From: Acidobacteria bacterium UBA7540
GTDB taxonomy: Bacteria > Acidobacteriota > Terriglobia > UBA7540
NCBI GenBank assembly: GCA_002478145.1
Contig: DLMI01000197.1
Location: 1-9,595 of the forward strand
Direction of reading: 5' to 3'
Length of the DNA: 9,595 nt
Shown: positions 6,248 to 9,595 of the stretch, piece after piece
How the letters are laid out: every line of letters begins with the position of its first letter
How positions within the stretch are numbered: the first letter of the stretch is position 1
Translations under genes and position numbers: made by a program
Notes under the pieces: generated by a model
What the model saw: only the letters and a program-made list of their open reading frames with translations
The model's database searches: none
What the model was told of the DNA's origin: nothing

Positions 6248-8557
6248 ATGATTCATAAGAAGACATGCTTGAGCCTGATGGCCTTTTTTCTATTCCTCTT
6301 TGCCAGTCATCTTGTTGGACAGACATCCCCTGTGGCGCTTGATGATCCGCGAATTGAGGCACGCGTTGATGCGCTGCTCAAGCAGATGAGCTTGGAAGAA
6401 AAGGTCGGGCAATTGGTGCAACGCGATGCGGCTGCCGGGATCACTGGGCTCGGCACAGGTGGCGGCGCTTGGGCCGAGCCGGTGGCAGGGGGTGAGATCG
6501 GGAGCTTGTACAACATCACCAATCCCTCGGAGATCAACGCGCTACAGAAAGTTGCGATGGGAAAATCGCGCCTGCGCATACCGGTGATTTTCGCGCTGGA
6601 CGTCATTCACGGATATCGCACCACATTCCCTGTGCCGCTTGGAATGGCGGCCACGTGGGACCCGGCCCTTGTTGAACGCGCGTCGCGCATCGCGGCGGAG
6701 GAAGCCTCGGCCGCAGGCATCCGGTGGACGTTTTCACCCATGGTGGACATCGCGCGTGATGCGCGCTGGGGCCGCATTGTCGAGGGCGCTGGAGAGGACC
6801 CCTACCTGGGGGCGGCCATGGCGCGCGCCTACGTGCGCGGGTACCAGGGCAAGCAGCTTGACGCTCCGGACTCCATCGCGGCCTGCGCCAAACACTACGT
6901 TGCTTACGGCGCCGCCGAAGGCGGACGTGAATACAACACCGTCGACATGTCGGAGCGTACGCTGCGGCAGGTCTATTTACCGCCGTTCAAAGCGGCTGTC
7001 GAGGCGGGCGCCGTCACCCTGATGAGCGCCTTCAACTCTCTCAACGGGGTTCCCACATCGGCGAATGAGTTCACCTTGAAGGAAATCCTCAAAGGCGAGT
7101 GGAGGTTCCCGGGCTTTGTGGTGAGTGATTACACCGCCATCCAGGAGCTTATAGCGCACGGCATTGCGAACGACGGTCCGACGGCTGCCCGCAAAGCTTT
7201 TCTTGCCGGCGTGGACATGGACATGGAATCCAAACTCTATCTGGACCTTGTCGAGCTGGTTCATTCCGGCACTGTGCCTGAGGGGGCAGTTGATGATGCC
7301 GTGCGGCGCATTCTGCGCGTTAAGTTTGCGCTGGGATTATTCGATCGTCCTTACACCCCGGAGAAAGCGCGGCCGGTGGCCATCAAACCTGAGTACCTTG
7401 AAGTTGCCCGCAGCGTGGCCGAAAAGTCTTTTGTCCTGCTGAATAACGAACCGATAGCGAGCGGCGCTCCCGCGCTGCCGGTCAATTCCAGCGTGCAGAC
7501 GATCGCGCTCATCGGGCCTTTGGCGGATGACGCCCCAGACATGCTCGGACCGTGGCACACCGCCGAAAGCAACCCCAAAGACGTGGTCACTCTCCGCGTG
7601 GCGCTGGCGGAGCGCGCCGCAGCCAGTCAAATAAAGCTGTCTTATGCGCGCGGGACGGACATTTGGGGTAATTCCGAAAGTGGTTTCGCGGCGGCGCTAA
7701 AAGCTGCAAGTCAAGCCGACCTCGTCCTCTTGGCGCTGGGCGAAGATGCCGGCTCCAGCGGGGAAGCAGGGTCCAGAGCTCATTTGGATCTTCCGGGCAA
7801 TCAGCAAAAACTCCTGGAAGCGGTTGCGGCTACTGGCCGTCCGATTGTTCTTATCCTCTTTAATGGGCACCCGCTGGTATTGACGCCAGTTGTTCCGCAC
7901 GTCCGCGCGCTCATCGAAGCATGGTTCCCCGGAGTGCAGGCCGGCCCGGCGCTGGTGCGGACGCTGTTCGGCGACGCAAACCCGAGCGGAAGGCTAACCG
8001 TCAGCTTTCCCCGGGCCGTGGGCCAGGAACCGCTGTACTACAACGCCCTCGACACCGGCCGGCCCGCCGAGGGTATCGACCTGACCCATCGCCCCAGGAC
8101 CGCCGCCGAGCGCTTTCGCTCCCGCTATATCGATGAACCGAACTCGCCGCTCTTCCCCTTCGGTTACGGCCTGTCATACACGCGGTTCACTTATTCCCCG
8201 TTGACGCTCAGCAAGACAACACTGAGCGCCCGCGCGCTGAACTCAGGGCAGGCCGAGCCGCTGCGCGTATCGGCGGAAGTGAAGAATACGGGCGGCCGCT
8301 CCGGCGAGGAAGTCGTGCAGCTTTACATTCGCGAGCAGGGTACGAGCGTGGCTCGCCCGGTCCGTGAAATGAAGGGCTTTCGCCGAATCGCGTTGGCTCC
8401 CGGTGAATCGAAACGTGTTGAGTTCACAATTGGCCGCGACGAGTTGGCATTCTGGAATATCGCTATGAAGGAGGTGGTGGAACCGGCGCGGGTTACCGTA
8501 TGGGTCGGTCCCAGCTCGGCGGAAGGCTCGCAAGGCGATTTCGAAATTAATGAATAG
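6248..8557 (+). CDS. bglX: exported GH3 beta-glucosidase, BglX type
   Basis: Glycoside hydrolase family 3 enzyme of 769 residues that should release terminal glucose (or xylose) from beta-linked oligosaccharides in the periplasm or outside. A signal peptide covers about residues 1-25, with cleavage near Gly-Gln. The N-terminal barrel (about 35-345) contains DVIHGYRTTFPVPLG, the KHYVAYGA element and GFVVSDYTAIQEL, in which D294 is the expected nucleophile. The second domain (about 400-630) carries E506 in SSGEAGSRA, matching the acid/base Glu of E. coli BglX (AHEASSRT). A fibronectin III-like domain closes the protein (about 674-745, VKNTGGRSGEEVVQLYIRE). Similarity to E. coli BglX runs end to end, including NSLNG and the FPFGYGLSYT element. 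ATG at 6248 is chosen over the in-frame TTG at 6245 because AAGGAG (6235-6240) sits seven bases before it. It lies 189 bases after the pump gene and is probably a separate transcription unit. Confidence 0.95.
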   Translation: MIHKKTCLSLMAFFLFLFASHLVGQTSPVALDDPRIEARVDALLKQMSLEEKVGQLVQRDAAAGITGLGTGGGAWAEPVAGGEIGSLYNITNPSEINALQKVAMGKSRLRIPVIFALDVIHGYRTTFPVPLGMAATWDPALVERASRIAAEEASAAGIRWTFSPMVDIARDARWGRIVEGAGEDPYLGAAMARAYVRGYQGKQLDAPDSIAACAKHYVAYGAAEGGREYNTVDMSERTLRQVYLPPFKAAVEAGAVTLMSAFNSLNGVPTSANEFTLKEILKGEWRFPGFVVSDYTAIQELIAHGIANDGPTAARKAFLAGVDMDMESKLYLDLVELVHSGTVPEGAVDDAVRRILRVKFALGLFDRPYTPEKARPVAIKPEYLEVARSVAEKSFVLLNNEPIASGAPALPVNSSVQTIALIGPLADDAPDMLGPWHTAESNPKDVVTLRVALAERAAASQIKLSYARGTDIWGNSESGFAAALKAASQADLVLLALGEDAGSSGEAGSRAHLDLPGNQQKLLEAVAATGRPIVLILFNGHPLVLTPVVPHVRALIEAWFPGVQAGPALVRTLFGDANPSGRLTVSFPRAVGQEPLYYNALDTGRPAEGIDLTHRPRTAAERFRSRYIDEPNSPLFPFGYGLSYTRFTYSPLTLSKTTLSARALNSGQAEPLRVSAEVKNTGGRSGEEVVQLYIREQGTSVARPVREMKGFRRIALAPGESKRVEFTIGRDELAFWNIAMKEVVEPARVTVWVGPSSAEGSQGDFEINE

Positions 8558-8603
8558 TCGCCCTCTGGCGGAACATACCTGAGATTCGCAATGCTGCCCG
8601 ACA

Positions 8604-8645
8604 AGTCGACAGTCGACAGTCGGCGGTCAAGAGTTCAGTAGGCAG
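8604..8645. repeat. degenerate 7-bp tandem repeat (AGTCGAC type)
   Basis: Two perfect AGTCGAC units (8604-8617) are followed by AGTCGGC and then increasingly degenerate heptamers (GGTCAAG, AGTTCAG, TAGGCAG) to about 8645. Period seven is kept throughout. It has the look of a short tandemly repeated repetitive sequence between genes; no coding role is seen. Confidence 0.55.
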
Positions 8646-8734
8646 TATTTGATAGGTGAGGAGAACACTACTTGCCACCTTCAGCATTCCGTCTGCCGCG
8701 CGCCGCATGGGATCAGCAGGTGGTAGGTTCGTAC

Positions 8735-8773
8735 AATCCAAAATCTAAAATCTAAAATCCAAAATCTAAAATC
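8735..8773. repeat. 7-bp tandem repeat (AATCTAA / AATCCAA)
   Basis: Five full heptamers and a partial sixth in the order AATCCAA, AATCTAA, AATCTAA, AATCCAA, AATCTAA, AATC. Only the fourth-to-fifth-base C/T step varies. The tract is much more AT-rich than the surrounding genes. Heptanucleotide tandem repeats of this kind are known in intergenic DNA of cyanobacteria and other large-genome bacteria; here they lie 77 bases before the GH42 start. Confidence 0.85.
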
Positions 8774-8849
8774 GCCGTAGGCGCTTATTGAGCGTAGAAT
8801 TACGAAACCTGGCCCGTTGCTTTCAATAATTCGATGGAGGAAGGTTGAA

Positions 8850-9595
8850 ATGAAGCGAATTCTGCAAAGCTTAATTCCCGCCATGGCCGCCATTTTTTTG
8901 TTCCTAGCCCCCAACACTGCATGGTCTCAAGCCAAGCCGGCTTTCGCCCCCAACGAGATGGAGAGCATCCTTTACGGCGCTGCGTACTACACGGAGTACA
9001 TGCCTTATGAGCGGCTGGAGCAGGATGCCCAACTGATGCAGCAGGCTGGCCTCACGGTGGTTCGCATGGGCGAGTCCAGTTGGGGTTTGTGGGAACCGGA
9101 AGACGGCCGCTTCGAATTCGCGTGGATGGACCGCGTGGTGGAGCGCATGCACAAGGCCGGGATCAAGGTCATCATGGGGACGCCGACCTACTCCATTCCG
9201 GCGTGGCTCTACAAGAAGCATCCGGAAATCGTCGTCACCCGGCTGGACGGCAAGACCATCACCTATGGCTTGCGTCAGAATACCGACCTGTCGAATCCCA
9301 CCTATCGCTACTACTGCGAGCGCGTGATTCGCAAAATCGCCCAGCACTACAAGGACAACCCTGCGGTGATCGGCTATCAAATCGACAACGAAACTTCGTC
9401 GGCGGGCGTTGCCAACCTCGGTGTGCAAGTGGGGTTTGTCAATTACCTTCGCGCCAAATTCCAAAGCGTGGATAAGCTGGACGAGATTTGGGGGCTGAAC
9501 TATTGGGGGCAGAGACTCTACGACTGGACCGAAGTGCCGCCCCGCGACGGAATTCTCAATCCCGGCTGGAAACTGGAGTGGGAGCGATACCAGCA
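8850..9595 (+). CDS. exported GH42 beta-galactosidase, 3' end beyond the window
   Basis: The first 248 codons of a glycoside hydrolase family 42 enzyme, expected to remove terminal beta-galactose from oligosaccharides. The N-terminus is a signal peptide (Lys-Arg, hydrophobic core about residues 8-20, then AWSQA), so the protein is exported, whereas many studied GH42 enzymes are cytoplasmic. The catalytic barrel begins with YGAAYYTEYMPYERLEQD, followed by VVRMGESSWGLWEPEDG, the GTPTYSIPAWL strand and YQIDNETSS, in which N180-E181 is the Asn-Glu pair carrying the acid/base of GH42. The nucleophile Glu lies past the window edge. GGAGGAAGG at 8837-8845 is an excellent ribosome binding site four bases before the ATG. 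The frame is open to the last base. It follows the GH3 gene on the same strand, suggesting a carbohydrate-use locus that may continue to the right. Confidence 0.92.
   Translation, partial: MKRILQSLIPAMAAIFLFLAPNTAWSQAKPAFAPNEMESILYGAAYYTEYMPYERLEQDAQLMQQAGLTVVRMGESSWGLWEPEDGRFEFAWMDRVVERMHKAGIKVIMGTPTYSIPAWLYKKHPEIVVTRLDGKTITYGLRQNTDLSNPTYRYYCERVIRKIAQHYKDNPAVIGYQIDNETSSAGVANLGVQVGFVNYLRAKFQSVDKLDEIWGLNYWGQRLYDWTEVPPRDGILNPGWKLEWERYQ

Larger units (their letters stand above)
8558..8849. other. intergenic spacer between the two glycosidase genes
   Basis: No gene is seen. The spacer holds two distinct heptamer repeat tracts (8604-8645 and 8735-8773). A TAGAAT hexamer at 8795-8800 could be a -10 box but lacks a -35 at the right spacing. 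No hairpin with a T-run is visible after the GH3 stop. The length of the spacer argues against tight co-transcription of the neighbours. Confidence 0.55.

Overview
The window is about 9.6 kb of moderately GC-rich bacterial DNA. It holds one small gene on the minus strand, then five genes on the plus strand, the last cut by the window end. The mix suggests a soil-type Gram-negative bacterium, with Acidobacteriota the best guess. The grounds are a lone Flp-type pilin, a short exported FG-GAP/VCBS protein, an RND metal-efflux pair, exported GH3 and GH42 glycosidases, and heptanucleotide tandem repeats between genes. The taxonomic guess is inference from gene style only.

Layout. Positions 1-253 show no supportable gene. 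Positions 254-439 (minus) encode a 61-aa Flp/type IVb prepilin with a clear AAGGAG ribosome binding site. Its leader region carries a perfect 7-bp inverted repeat and two tandem 38-bp repeats, and a 12-bp palindrome lies farther upstream. After about 370 bp without a convincing gene, 834-1505 encodes a 223-aa exported protein with two calcium-binding-type DxDGDGxxD loops. A 262-bp gap with a candidate promoter leads to a two-gene operon: a periplasmic adaptor (CzcB-like, 1768-2910) and, four bases later, an inner-membrane RND pump of the heavy-metal efflux family (CzcA-like, 2915-6058). No outer-membrane CzcC/TolC partner is present. The pump keeps two of the three acidic residues of the family's proton-relay motif; the first is glycine (G404).

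The right part is carbohydrate metabolism. A full-length exported GH3 beta-glucosidase of the BglX type (6248-8557) has both catalytic acids. A 292-bp spacer with two separate heptamer repeat tracts follows, then the first 248 codons of an exported GH42 beta-galactosidase (8850 to the window end). The two enzymes could act together on beta-linked plant oligosaccharides in the periplasm, but the spacer and separate ribosome binding sites suggest independent expression.

I found no CRISPR array, tRNA, rRNA, insertion sequence or phage gene. I see no clearly new multi-gene system. The points most worth checking are the altered proton-relay motif in the pump, the repeat-rich pilin leader, and the VCBS protein next to an efflux operon that lacks its outer-membrane gene.
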